Positions 7,449 through 14,672 of a DNA stretch of 24,579 bases are shown piece by piece. How positions within the stretch are numbered: the stretch's first letter is position 1; every line of letters begins with the position of its first letter. The position numbers and the translations under genes were made by a program. The DNA is from an uncultured Oscillospiraceae bacterium. GTDB taxonomy: Bacteria > Bacillota > Clostridia > Oscillospirales > Acutalibacteraceae. Below the pieces are notes generated by a model. That model worked only from the letters and a program-made list of their open reading frames with translations, was not told where the DNA came from and ran no database searches. The DNA lies in NCBI GenBank assembly GCA_900539845.1, contig UQDP01000025.1, positions 1 to 24,579 of the forward strand. Direction: 5' to 3'.

Positions 7449-7847
7449 ATGAATACACAATTTTTTATCCCGATGATCCCGCCAACGGTTACAGCGCAGG
7501 AACACCGTGTGGGAATCAGCAAATCGGGCAAGCCGTATTTTTATGACAGCGCGGAGATCAAAGCGGCAAAGGTAAAGTTCAGGGATCATCTGGCGGCGTA
7601 TGTTCCAAAGCAGCAGTACACCGGTCCAGTGCGTTTAATGGTCAAATGGCTTTTCCCGATCACCGGCAATCACCGGGACGGCGAGTACAAGACCTCCAAG
7701 CCGGATACGGATAATCTCCAGAAGATTCTGAAAGATCTGCTGACGGCGCTGCACTTCTGGAAAGATGATGCGCTTGTGGTATCCGAGATCGCAGAAAAGT
7801 TCTATGCTGAAAAGCCCGGGCTCTTCATCTGCATACAGGATCTTTGA
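7449..7847 (+). CDS. rusA: RusA-family Holliday junction resolvase
   Basis: A 132-residue RusA-type endonuclease, which resolves four-way junctions left by phage recombination and replication. The family signature is clear: KPDTDNLQKILKDLLTAL followed by WKDDALV (residues about 80-107), with the conserved Asp residues that bind metal. The N-terminus FFIPMIPPTVTAQEHR is the usual first strand. Length matches the family (about 120-140). Start: ATG 7449 with GCGAGGT ten bases upstream. It is the first gene after the origin-like region, and its stop lies one base before the start of the next small gene. Confidence 0.93.
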   Translation: MNTQFFIPMIPPTVTAQEHRVGISKSGKPYFYDSAEIKAAKVKFRDHLAAYVPKQQYTGPVRLMVKWLFPITGNHRDGEYKTSKPDTDNLQKILKDLLTALHFWKDDALVVSEIAEKFYAEKPGLFICIQDL

Positions 7848-7848
7848 T

Positions 7849-8052
7849 ATGGAACTTTCAGAAGTAAAGCGAAATCTGAACCAAAAGGTAATTTACCACA
7901 GTCGGGATTTCGGCGACCGAGAAATGATCTTTACCGCCTGTATCCTTCGCAAAGACAGGAAAAACCGTTTTTTCTACCAGGCAGAGATCCAGGATCTTAA
8001 GGCGAAACAAAGCATAACAATATGCAGCCTTGACAGGATATCTGCTACATGA
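7849..8052 (+). CDS. Small phage protein of unknown function (MxLSEVKRNLN type)
   Basis: A 67-residue protein starting MELSEVKRNLNQKVIYHSRD and ending in TICSLDRISAT. The same frame is open further upstream (possible start at 7765), but that region is inside rusA. ATG 7849 directly follows the rusA stop (TGATATG) and gives the conserved-looking N-terminus. Similar short proteins with an LSEVKRNLN start and a YQAE(I/L)QD segment are common beside RusA in Firmicutes phages; their function is unknown. It is soluble, beta-rich, with no signal peptide or membrane segment. Confidence 0.75.
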   Translation: MELSEVKRNLNQKVIYHSRDFGDREMIFTACILRKDRKNRFFYQAEIQDLKAKQSITICSLDRISAT

Positions 8053-8085
8053 GATTAAATTTACACAAAAAGGAAGAATCAAGAT

Positions 8086-8319
8086 ATGAATGATTATGAA
8101 AATTTTAAACCCAGGTGTACTATGGATGAAGTAAAAAAAATTAAAGGAGAGATTCCTTATGGTTCGCTGTGTGCAGTTTATGATTGTTATAAAGAAGTCT
8201 GTGAAAATAAACTGCTTGAGCCGGATTTTAACGGAATTTGCGCGGTCTTTGCTTTGGGCTTTTTAAGCGGGTTCAGAGCATGTAAAGAACGGCGCAAAAA
8301 GCATTCTGATAGGCATTGA
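8086..8319 (+). CDS. Small hypothetical protein
   Basis: A 77-residue protein that I do not recognise. AAAGGAAG lies eleven to eighteen bases before ATG 8086, an acceptable ribosome site. The N-terminus is acidic (MNDYENFKP), the middle contains two Cys-containing helices (SLCAVYDCYKEVCE), a short hydrophobic stretch GICAVFALGFLSGF follows (too short and broken for a sure membrane segment), and the C-terminus is basic (CKERRKKHSDRH). It sits between the rusA cluster and the late regulator, in AT-richer DNA than the replication genes. Confidence 0.65.
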   Translation: MNDYENFKPRCTMDEVKKIKGEIPYGSLCAVYDCYKEVCENKLLEPDFNGICAVFALGFLSGFRACKERRKKHSDRH

Positions 8320-8361
8320 CTATTTCAAAATTTGAATTTATATTTCTAAGGTGAGTTTTGT

Positions 8362-8757
8362 ATGACTTTTGCAGAGTTAGATTCATATAAAGACAAAGTG
8401 AAACAGCTGGAAATTATCCGCGAGGAACTTAAAGCAGAATACCTGAAAGGCATAGATTCGTCTCAGATATCTGTGCAGACGGGGACGGTGGGAGATCCTA
8501 CGGCTCTTTTTGCTTTGCGCTCTATGGAGCTTGAAAGACAACTTTCCGCCGAATTCAACAGGCTTGTTGCTGAAATTGAAGAGATCCAGCGCTACATATT
8601 CAGTATTCAGGACGAAACTGTTAAAACCATAGCCGAATTAAAATTTATTAAAGGCATGACTTATGAAGAAATCGGCGAAAAGATGAACTATCATTATTCA
8701 ACCTGCATCAAGAAGTTAAATACTTATCTTTCACAACATTCACAAAAATCACAATAG
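8362..8757 (+). CDS. ArpU/RinA-type late transcription regulator (sigma region 4-like HTH)
   Basis: A 131-residue protein with a helical N-terminal half (about 1-35 and 60-85) and a C-terminal HTH resembling sigma-70 region 4: ELKFIKGMTYEEIGEKMNYH (about 94-113), then YSTCIKKLNTYL. This size, fold and position, directly before TerS, are those of phage late activators such as ArpU or RinA, which switch on packaging, head and tail genes. The last codons (SQHSQKSQ) are a DNA-level 9-bp repeat that reaches into the putative late promoter. The start ATG 8362 has TAAGGTGAG upstream. Family assignment is by pattern only; the subfamily is uncertain. Confidence 0.75.
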   Translation: MTFAELDSYKDKVKQLEIIREELKAEYLKGIDSSQISVQTGTVGDPTALFALRSMELERQLSAEFNRLVAEIEEIQRYIFSIQDETVKTIAELKFIKGMTYEEIGEKMNYHYSTCIKKLNTYLSQHSQKSQ

Positions 8758-8771
8758 ATCTGTGGTATGAT
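8731..8771 (+). promoter_or_regulatory. Probable late promoter with triple TCACAA activator repeat
   Basis: TCACAA occurs at 8731, 8740 and 8749, exactly 9 bp apart, ending 11 bp before an extended -10 element (TGG-TATGAT, hexamer 8766-8771). The place for a -35 box at normal spacing reads CAAAAA, so the promoter would need an activator. The regulator encoded just upstream is the obvious candidate, and the repeats lie inside its own 3' end. Confidence 0.55.
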
Positions 8772-8792
8772 TAAAATAGCAAATCAGAGCAG

Positions 8793-8826
8793 AGCAAGCC
8801 TGCCGTTTGGATGGGCTTGCTTTTTT
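8793..8826 (+). terminator. Intrinsic terminator-like hairpin before terS
   Basis: AGCAAGCC (8793-8800) pairs perfectly with GGCTTGCT (8814-8821), loop of 13, followed by a T-run (8821-8826). It would end early transcription from the replication side. Because it also lies about 20 bp downstream of the putative late promoter, it could be an attenuator that late transcription must read through. Confidence 0.75.
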
Positions 8827-8843
8827 ATGGGGAGGTGAGCCTT

Positions 8844-9266
8844 ATGAACTTAACAACTAAACAGGAAAAGTTTGTCAGAGGTCTTGTAAGCGGACTTAGT
8901 CAGCGTAAGGCTTACCGCGCCGCGTATCCGAGCTCTGAAAAGTGGAAAGATGAATCTGTTGACAATAAGGCTTGTAACCTGCTTAAAGCAGCCAAGGTTA
9001 AGGCGAGGTACGAAGAACTAAGAGAAAAAGCAGAAAACGCCGCGATCATGACACGTGCGCAGCGTATGATAACGCTGTCTGATATTGCGCAGTTCAGTAA
9101 AAAAGACGATTCACGGATCAAGGCGATCGATACGCTTAACAAGATGGACGGCATATATACCAACAAGATCGAACTTTCAAAGCCTGTTGACGAAACCGTA
9201 AAAGAAATGACCGAATACCTGAACGGGCGAATTGAAAATGACAACCAGACAAAAACAAATACTTGA
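8844..9266 (+). CDS. terS: Terminase small subunit
   Basis: A 140-residue terminase small subunit (Terminase_2-like), which recognises the packaging site and loads the large subunit. The N-terminal HTH region LTTKQEKFVRGLVSGLSQRK and AYRAAYP (residues 3-30) is typical, followed by a helical oligomerisation region. ATG 8844 is chosen because GGGGAGGTGAG lies just upstream; an in-frame ATG at 8811 lies inside the terminator hairpin and is unlikely. The 3' end overlaps the large subunit gene by 29 bases from its ATG. Confidence 0.9.
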   Translation: MNLTTKQEKFVRGLVSGLSQRKAYRAAYPSSEKWKDESVDNKACNLLKAAKVKARYEELREKAENAAIMTRAQRMITLSDIAQFSKKDDSRIKAIDTLNKMDGIYTNKIELSKPVDETVKEMTEYLNGRIENDNQTKTNT

Positions 9267-10512
9267 CCTGCTCTATGATCAGCCTGTTCTTATAGGCCAT
9301 TGGGTGGGATTTAAAGACCTTACCGCTCTGCATAACGAGTGGTTGAGGTCTTTTCTTTATTCAAAAGAAGACCAGACGAAACAGGCGCACAGAGGCTCTT
9401 ATAAAACAACGGACGTTTCTTTATTTATGGCGCTGCATATCTTGGTAGCGCCTTATAAGAACGTCCTGTTTTTCCGTAAAACAGATAATGATGTTATCGA
9501 GGTTATCAAACAGGCCAAACAGATTCTTGCAACAGGCTGCGTGCATGAGATCGCGCATGAACTTTACGGTGTCGAACTCAAACTTGTTAAAGAAAACGCC
9601 ACAGAGATCGACACAAACCTTGTAACAGGCGTGCGCGGCGCGTCACAAATCGTGGGCATGGGCACAACCGGCAGCGTTACGGGTAAACACGCCGATATTA
9701 TCGTTACAGATGATATCGTGAACCTGAAAGACAGGATCAGCCGTGCCGAACGAGAGCGCATTAAGGTGTTTTATCAGGAACTGCAAAACGTATGTAACCG
9801 CGGCGGTCGTTTTATCAATCTTGGCACGCCCTGGCATAAGGATGACGCGTTCACGCTGATGCCGAACATTGAAAAATACGACTGCTACTCAACCGGGCTT
9901 ATAACGCCTGAAAAACTCAGGGAACTGCGCAGCAGCATGAGCCCGAGCCTTTTTGCCGCCAACTATGAACTGAAGCATATAGCGGATCAAAACGCTATGT
10001 TTACCGAGCCTAAGTTCACGGATCAGGTTGAACTGCTGTATAACGGCATTTCGCACATAGACGCGGCTTACGGCGGTGAGGACTATACAGCTTATACGGC
10101 GTTTAAGGAGCAGGCGGACGGCTCGTTAGCCGGATTCGGTAAATTATGGCAAAAACATATAGATGAATGTCTTGAAGAGATAGCCGGCTATCAGAAAAAA
10201 TACAGACTTGGCACGATCCACTGTGAAAGAAATGCCGATAAAGGCTATCTTGCCAAGGAACTCCGCTCAAACGGCCTGCCCTGCGATTCCTACGCGGAAA
10301 AGATGAACAAATTTATCAAAATATCAACGTATTTAAAAGCAAACTGGAGCAGGATCTACTGGATTAACGATACAGATCCGGAGTACCTTGCGCAGATCCT
10401 GGACTACACGGAGCAGGCGGCTCATGATGACGCGCCGGACAGCGCAGCCAGCCTGATGCGCATTCTTTCAAAGCCGGCGGGCGGTATCCATTTGTTTAAG
10501 GAGGGAATTTGA
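9238..10512 (+). CDS. terL: Terminase large subunit (ATPase-nuclease)
   Basis: A 424-residue packaging motor. The Walker A-like loop is AHRGSYKTT (50-58), Walker B is IIVTDD (Asp158-Asp159), and the ATPase coupling region contains FINLGTPWHKDD. The nuclease domain starts at HIDAAYGGEDYTA with Asp275 as a probable metal ligand, and the later Asp-rich HDDAPDSAA near residue 400 fits the last RuvC-like acidic site. Start ATG 9238 is used; a TTG two codons upstream (9232) is the alternative, and neither has a strong ribosome site, consistent with coupling to terS. The stop overlaps the portal start (TGATG). Confidence 0.93.
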   Translation: MTTRQKQILDLLYDQPVLIGHWVGFKDLTALHNEWLRSFLYSKEDQTKQAHRGSYKTTDVSLFMALHILVAPYKNVLFFRKTDNDVIEVIKQAKQILATGCVHEIAHELYGVELKLVKENATEIDTNLVTGVRGASQIVGMGTTGSVTGKHADIIVTDDIVNLKDRISRAERERIKVFYQELQNVCNRGGRFINLGTPWHKDDAFTLMPNIEKYDCYSTGLITPEKLRELRSSMSPSLFAANYELKHIADQNAMFTEPKFTDQVELLYNGISHIDAAYGGEDYTAYTAFKEQADGSLAGFGKLWQKHIDECLEEIAGYQKKYRLGTIHCERNADKGYLAKELRSNGLPCDSYAEKMNKFIKISTYLKANWSRIYWINDTDPEYLAQILDYTEQAAHDDAPDSAASLMRILSKPAGGIHLFKEGI

Positions 10513-11846
10513 TGGTTGAATACAATGTCTTCAGAATGAGCGCTGAAGAGGAACTCTCAAAAGAGGATCTGTATTCGTTTATTATGGCGAATATCCATAT
10601 TTCAACACACAGATACATGGATTTAAAAAACGCGTATTGCAACCGGTATGAAATCTTTCGTTTACCGAAAAAGCCAAAATATAAGCCGGACAACCGACTT
10701 TCCGTCAACTTCGCAAAATACATAACAGACACGTTCAACGGCTTTTTTATCGGCATCCCGGTCAAAACGCAGTGTGATGACAGCCGCGTTGCCGAATATG
10801 CGGCGCTGCTTGACACGTTTAACAATCAGGACGATAAGAACGCCGAGCTTTCCAAACTGTGCTCGATCTACGGAAGAGCGTATGAGCTTTATTATGTCAA
10901 CGGCGAGAATATGATCTGCATATCGTATCTGCCGCCCACACAGGCGTTTATGATCTATGATGACAGTGTGAATACGAATCCGAAATACTTTGTCCGTTAT
11001 TATTTTGACGCGGATAAGAATTTGCACGGCAGCATTTCAGACAGCAGCCGCGTTTGGTATTTCTATGTTACCGGAGGAACCGTTCGTTTTGAAGACGAAG
11101 AGGGCGAGCTGCACGGCTTTGACGGCGTTCCGGCAGTGGAGTTTTACGAAAATGAGGAGCGTATCGGGCTCTATGAGGGCGCGCTCTCCATGATGAATGA
11201 ATACAACAAAGCGCTTTCGGAAAAGGCGAACGACATTGATTATTTCGCCGATGCCTATATGAAAGTGATTGGACCGGATATGAACAGCAGCGATGTGGCA
11301 AATATCAGGGATAACCGGGTGATCAATATCCCGGCGCAGGACGGTGTGAACGGGGACGCGGATTTTCTGGCAAAGCCAAACGCAGATACCTCACAGGAAA
11401 ACCTTTTAAACCGTTTGGAACGGCAGATCTTTGTTACTTGTATGGTGGCAAATATCAATGATGAGAATTTTGACGCCGCCTCCGGGCTTGCTATGCGTTA
11501 CAGGCTTACGATCATGAGCGATCTTGCGAAAACAAAACAGCGCAAGTTTACGGCGGGTTTCAATAAACGCTACAGGCTAATCTTTTCCAATCCGGTCAGT
11601 AAAATGGCAAAAGACGACTGGATGAAACTGCGCTTTCAGTTCACTTTGAATTATCCTGTCAACCTCACTGAGGAGGCGGACGTAGCGTCAAAACTGAAAG
11701 GCATAACCAGTGATGAGACCTTGCTCAGTGTGCTATCTATCGTGGATGATGTAAAAGCGGAAATCGAGCGCAAGCAGAAAGAAAACGATATGACCGCCTA
11801 TCAGACGGATTATGAAACGGCAAGGACAACATTAAACAATGAGTAG
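10512..11846 (+). CDS. Portal protein, SPP1 gp6-like
   Basis: A 444-residue portal protein, the dodecameric ring at the capsid vertex through which DNA passes. The N-terminal block RYEIFRLPKKPKYKPDNRLS, then NFAKYITDTFNGFFIGIPV (residues about 46-85) is diagnostic of the SPP1 gp6 family. A later segment ALSEKANDIDYFADAYMKV matches the crown/stem part, and the C-terminus ends in a charged helix. ATG 10512 shares a base with the terL stop and has AGGAGGGA just upstream; a TTG at 10509 is less likely. It overlaps the MuF gene by 8 bases. Position after TerL and before MuF fits the standard order. Confidence 0.92.
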   Translation: MVEYNVFRMSAEEELSKEDLYSFIMANIHISTHRYMDLKNAYCNRYEIFRLPKKPKYKPDNRLSVNFAKYITDTFNGFFIGIPVKTQCDDSRVAEYAALLDTFNNQDDKNAELSKLCSIYGRAYELYYVNGENMICISYLPPTQAFMIYDDSVNTNPKYFVRYYFDADKNLHGSISDSSRVWYFYVTGGTVRFEDEEGELHGFDGVPAVEFYENEERIGLYEGALSMMNEYNKALSEKANDIDYFADAYMKVIGPDMNSSDVANIRDNRVINIPAQDGVNGDADFLAKPNADTSQENLLNRLERQIFVTCMVANINDENFDAASGLAMRYRLTIMSDLAKTKQRKFTAGFNKRYRLIFSNPVSKMAKDDWMKLRFQFTLNYPVNLTEEADVASKLKGITSDETLLSVLSIVDDVKAEIERKQKENDMTAYQTDYETARTTLNNE

Positions 11847-13341
11847 TTACTGGCAGAGACGGCAGGATCAACTTGATTCTTCGCTCGAAAAGGATGAGGC
11901 GGCGCTCAAAAAACGGCTTTTAAAGGCTTACGAGCGCGAGGCGGCAAAACTGGATAAAGAGATCGCCGCTTATTATCAAAAATACGGCAGGGATAACGTC
12001 ATAGAATACGCCCGCCTGTTTGAGCAGTTGAGCGCAGACGATATAAAACTGCTCGTTGAGCGTATGGATGATTTTGCAAAGAAATATCCGCAGTATGCCG
12101 ATCTGATGCCGGTTCGGGAAAGCGTATATAAACTGAACCGACTGGAGGGCTTAAAGGAAAGCGTGCTGCTGCATCAGTATGAGATCGGCGCCATAACGAA
12201 CGCGCAGCTGCAAGAGCACCTGAGCAAACTGTACTTCACAAACAGCAAGGCGGCGGCAAAAGCGGTAGGACTAACCGAAAATGAAAGCATCATCAAAAAC
12301 TTTGTCAATACGGCTTGGACAGGCAGTAAAGACTATTCACAGCGCATCTGGCAGAACGCCGATAAACTTGCGGAATACCTGAACAATGATATTTCACAGG
12401 GATTTGCCCGCGGAGACAGTTATGAACGGCTTACGCAGCAGGTCAGGAGCAGGTTTATCAATGTCTCCAAAAACGACGCTTACCGGCTCATATACACCGA
12501 GGGCACCTATGTGATGAATGAGGCGCAGGCAAGGATATTTGAACAGGACTTCGAGAAATACGAATATCTCACAGCCGGAGACGGTAAGGTCTGTTCCGTG
12601 TGCTCCGCCCTAAGTGGTAGGCGGTTCAGGTTCAGCCAAAGGCAGCAGGGCGCGAACTTCCCACCCATGCACCCGTGGTGCCGATGCCATTTCAACCCGG
12701 TTGTGGATGACTGGAATCAATGGCTCGATGAATATGAGCAGAGGCATAGTGAAGACGGCAAAAAAATATTGAATAAGTTTTCAGATAGTAGTACAATAAA
12801 TACAGGCAGTACACCAAGTGGATTTGCTCCGCCTAAATCGTGGAAAATAAAATCGGGCAATTCTGATATAATCAACGATTTGAAAAACTGCAATCCGCAT
12901 TTTAATGAAGGTAAAGCATATCAGATAAATTGCCAAAAATGTGTACCAACTTATGAAATGCGCAGGCGCGGATATGATGTAGAAGCGTTTCCTACATATA
13001 GTAACGCGGATATAGTAAAAAACCGCTGGGATAAAGTTTTTAAGAACGCACAAATTGAGCAAACAAAAGGTGATCCGAAAGCGGAAATTACAAAAGCGTT
13101 GCTTGATTATGGCGATGGCGCCAGAATGCAGGTATATGTTGAATGGGGCACTGGAGCTACTCACACATTTTTGGCTGAAAATTCAGGTGGACATATATAT
13201 TTTCTTGATCCGCAAACATTTGGAAACGCGGAAAATTATTTTGATTCTGCTCTGATAGATGTTGACAAAACTTTGTATTTTAGAATAGACAATCTGGAGC
13301 CGACCGATTTGATCAAGCAATGTTGTAAAGGAAAGGAATGA
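11839..13341 (+). CDS. MuF minor head protein fused to a papain-fold (Tox-PL-like) toxin domain
   Basis: A 500-residue fusion. Residues about 1-300 are an SPP1 gp7/Mu gpF minor head protein: a charged helical N-terminus, then TEGTYVMNEAQ and the metal-site-like C252-x2-C255 with PPMHPWCRCHFNP (275-287). After a Ser/Thr-rich linker (315-335), residues about 340-496 look like the papain-fold toxin (Tox-PL) family: NCQKC with candidate nucleophile Cys365, RRRGYDVEAFP (375-385), DYGDGAR, candidate His442 in THTF, and FLDPQT with Asp457 and Gln459. Members are proteases or glutamine deamidases. MuF polymorphic toxins are known in temperate phages of Firmicutes; the toxin end is thought to travel with the virion. 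DNA coding for the toxin end is clearly AT-richer than the MuF part. It is followed at 7 bp by a probable immunity gene. Activity is inferred from motif order only. Confidence 0.85.
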   Translation: MSSYWQRRQDQLDSSLEKDEAALKKRLLKAYEREAAKLDKEIAAYYQKYGRDNVIEYARLFEQLSADDIKLLVERMDDFAKKYPQYADLMPVRESVYKLNRLEGLKESVLLHQYEIGAITNAQLQEHLSKLYFTNSKAAAKAVGLTENESIIKNFVNTAWTGSKDYSQRIWQNADKLAEYLNNDISQGFARGDSYERLTQQVRSRFINVSKNDAYRLIYTEGTYVMNEAQARIFEQDFEKYEYLTAGDGKVCSVCSALSGRRFRFSQRQQGANFPPMHPWCRCHFNPVVDDWNQWLDEYEQRHSEDGKKILNKFSDSSTINTGSTPSGFAPPKSWKIKSGNSDIINDLKNCNPHFNEGKAYQINCQKCVPTYEMRRRGYDVEAFPTYSNADIVKNRWDKVFKNAQIEQTKGDPKAEITKALLDYGDGARMQVYVEWGTGATHTFLAENSGGHIYFLDPQTFGNAENYFDSALIDVDKTLYFRIDNLEPTDLIKQCCKGKE

Positions 13342-13348
13342 TATTTGT

Positions 13349-13591
13349 ATGATAAGTTATAAAGAGGCAGAAAAGAAAGCATGTGAATTTAATAAAGGCT
13401 TTGATGTTATCTCCACGCATGAGGATGAAGAATATTATATATTCGCGTTTGGAATAAAAGGAGAAAGACCGTTTCCGGGGATGGAACTGGTCAGAATTAA
13501 TAAAAATACTGGTGAGCTGAACACATATAACCCTACTTATGAAATACAAATGAAAGCCCCGAAAATTACAGAGGATTTTTTTGACAAATAA
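13349..13591 (+). CDS. Probable immunity protein for the MuF-linked toxin
   Basis: An 80-residue, soluble, mildly acidic protein (MISYKEAEKKACEFNKGFDV...). It begins with a helix, followed by beta strands around EEYYIFAFGIKG and MELVRINKNTGEL, a layout reminiscent of small YrhB/Imm35-like immunity proteins, though I cannot confirm a family. ATG 13349 is 7 bp after the toxin stop, with AAAGGAA at the toxin's 3' end as ribosome site, so both are made together. It is about 30% GC in a hand-counted line, like the toxin domain and unlike the head genes, and a terminator follows it. Position and co-translation make it the natural antidote that protects a lysogen; binding is not shown by the sequence. 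Confidence 0.65.
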   Translation: MISYKEAEKKACEFNKGFDVISTHEDEEYYIFAFGIKGERPFPGMELVRINKNTGELNTYNPTYEIQMKAPKITEDFFDK

Positions 13592-13595
13592 GTTT

Positions 13596-13638
13596 AAGCA
13601 CCATGCAAAAGCACGGTGCTTTTACTATGCCTTTTTTT
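13596..13638 (+). terminator. Intrinsic terminator after the toxin-immunity cassette
   Basis: AAGCACCATGC, loop AAAA, GCACGGTGCTT form an 11-pair stem with one mismatch, followed by TTT and, nine bases on, a run of seven T (13632-13638). It separates the toxin-immunity pair from the Prp and capsid genes. Late transcription must pass through it or restart beyond it. Confidence 0.75.
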
Positions 13639-13649
13639 GAGGTTTAGCG

Positions 13650-13949
13650 ATGATAAAAGTAACAATGGAACAAGGGAAAATAACGGCAAGCGGGCACGCA
13701 GGTTATGCGCCGAAAGGGCAGGACATTGTGTGCGCCGCTTTTTCTGTGCTTTCCTTAACGCTGGAGATCGCCGTTGAGAGACTTACTGAGGATGATATTC
13801 GAATCAGCCTTGAAAACGGCGAAATGGCAGCACAGTGGAAGCAGGTAAGCCCTGAGGGGCTGCTGCTGATCAAAGCTTATATTGAGGGAGTTAAGGCGCT
13901 TGCCGAGAACTACCCCGAATATATAACCGTGCAGGCTCGGAACACGTAA
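13650..13949 (+). CDS. prp: Prp-family cysteine protease (L27/capsid-processing type)
   Basis: A 99-residue Prp (YsxB) cysteine protease. The signature GHAGYAPKGQDIVCAAFSVL (residues 15-34) carries the His16/Cys28 dyad in the family's usual spacing; length matches (about 100-110). In Firmicutes, Prp removes the N-terminal leader of ribosomal protein L27 at an LQxFA motif, and in staphylococcal phage 80alpha the same cleavage processes capsid and scaffold. Here the next genes, scaffold and capsid, and later the tail tube, begin with LQLFA, LQLFA and IQIFA, so this phage probably carries its own maturation protease. ATG 13650 has only a weak ribosome site (TGAGGTTT). An 85-bp gap (13950-14034) with nothing evident follows it. 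Confidence 0.92.
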   Translation: MIKVTMEQGKITASGHAGYAPKGQDIVCAAFSVLSLTLEIAVERLTEDDIRISLENGEMAAQWKQVSPEGLLLIKAYIEGVKALAENYPEYITVQARNT

Positions 13950-14034
13950 AAAGCTGAGGGTGAGCAGGCGTGGAGCTCGTTAAAAGCTACGGAAATAACA
14001 GTCAAGCATTGCGACTTAAAACTATGGAGGTATT

Positions 14035-14670
14035 ATGAATCGTTACACATTGCAGTTATTCGCCGATGAAAGTGTGTCGCCGCAGGGAGCGGCGGATAAC
14101 GAACCAAAACAGCCCACAGATCCGAAGGCGCAGACGAAACCTGACGGAACGCAGGAAAGTAATGGAGAAAAAGCGGGAGAAGCGCAGGAAAAGCTCTACA
14201 CCAACGCGGATGTGGACCGGCTTATAAGCCGCAAGTTTGCGGAATGGCAGGCGAAAAAGGACAGAGAGATCAGTGAAGCACAGAAGCTTGCCGAAATGAA
14301 TGAACAGCAGAAAGCCGAGTACAAGCTTGATAAGCTGCAGAAAGAGCTTGAGGAGTACAAAAGCCGCGAGACGCTTGCTGAAATGGCAAAAACGGCGCGC
14401 GCAATCCTTTCCGAACAAAACATCAACGTACCCGATACGCTCGTTTCAGCGCTTGTTACAGAGGATGCGGATACGACTTCCGCCAATGTCAAGGCTTTTG
14501 CAAAGGCATTTCAGTCTGCCGTTTCGCAGGCGGTCGAAAACAAGATCGCGCATAAAGAGCCTAAAACAGGCGGCGCGAAAACGGTTACAAAAAACGATAT
14601 TATGGCAATCAAGGACACTGCCGCGAGGCAGAAAGCCATTGCCGAAAACATTGAATTATTCGGAGGTTAA
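14035..14670 (+). CDS. Scaffolding protein (DUF4355-like) with L27-type leader
   Basis: A 211-residue capsid scaffold. The N-terminus MNRYTLQLFADES carries LQLFA at residues 6-10, a predicted Prp cleavage site after Ala10. Residues about 15-50 are disordered, rich in Pro, Gln, Lys and Glu. Residues about 55-120 are a strongly charged helix or coiled coil (SRKFAEWQAKKDREISEAQK), as expected for scaffolds. The C-terminal half has NINVPDTLVSALVTEDADTT and a basic end. A good ribosome site (TGGAGG) precedes ATG 14035. Its place between protease and capsid gene is the classic scaffold position. Confidence 0.85.
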   Translation: MNRYTLQLFADESVSPQGAADNEPKQPTDPKAQTKPDGTQESNGEKAGEAQEKLYTNADVDRLISRKFAEWQAKKDREISEAQKLAEMNEQQKAEYKLDKLQKELEEYKSRETLAEMAKTARAILSEQNINVPDTLVSALVTEDADTTSANVKAFAKAFQSAVSQAVENKIAHKEPKTGGAKTVTKNDIMAIKDTAARQKAIAENIELFGG

Positions 14671-14672
14671 TA

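Noticed and set aside
8811..8843. Upstream ATG start for terS
   Set aside because: It lies within the terminator hairpin and lacks a ribosome site, while ATG 8844 follows GGGGAGGTGAG.
9232..9237. TTG start for terL
   Set aside because: It is only two codons before an ATG and has no better ribosome site; ATG 9238 is simpler, but TTG cannot be fully excluded.
13950..14034. Gap between prp and the scaffold gene as a site for a promoter or small RNA
   Set aside because: No convincing -35/-10 pair, stable hairpin or open frame with a ribosome site was seen.
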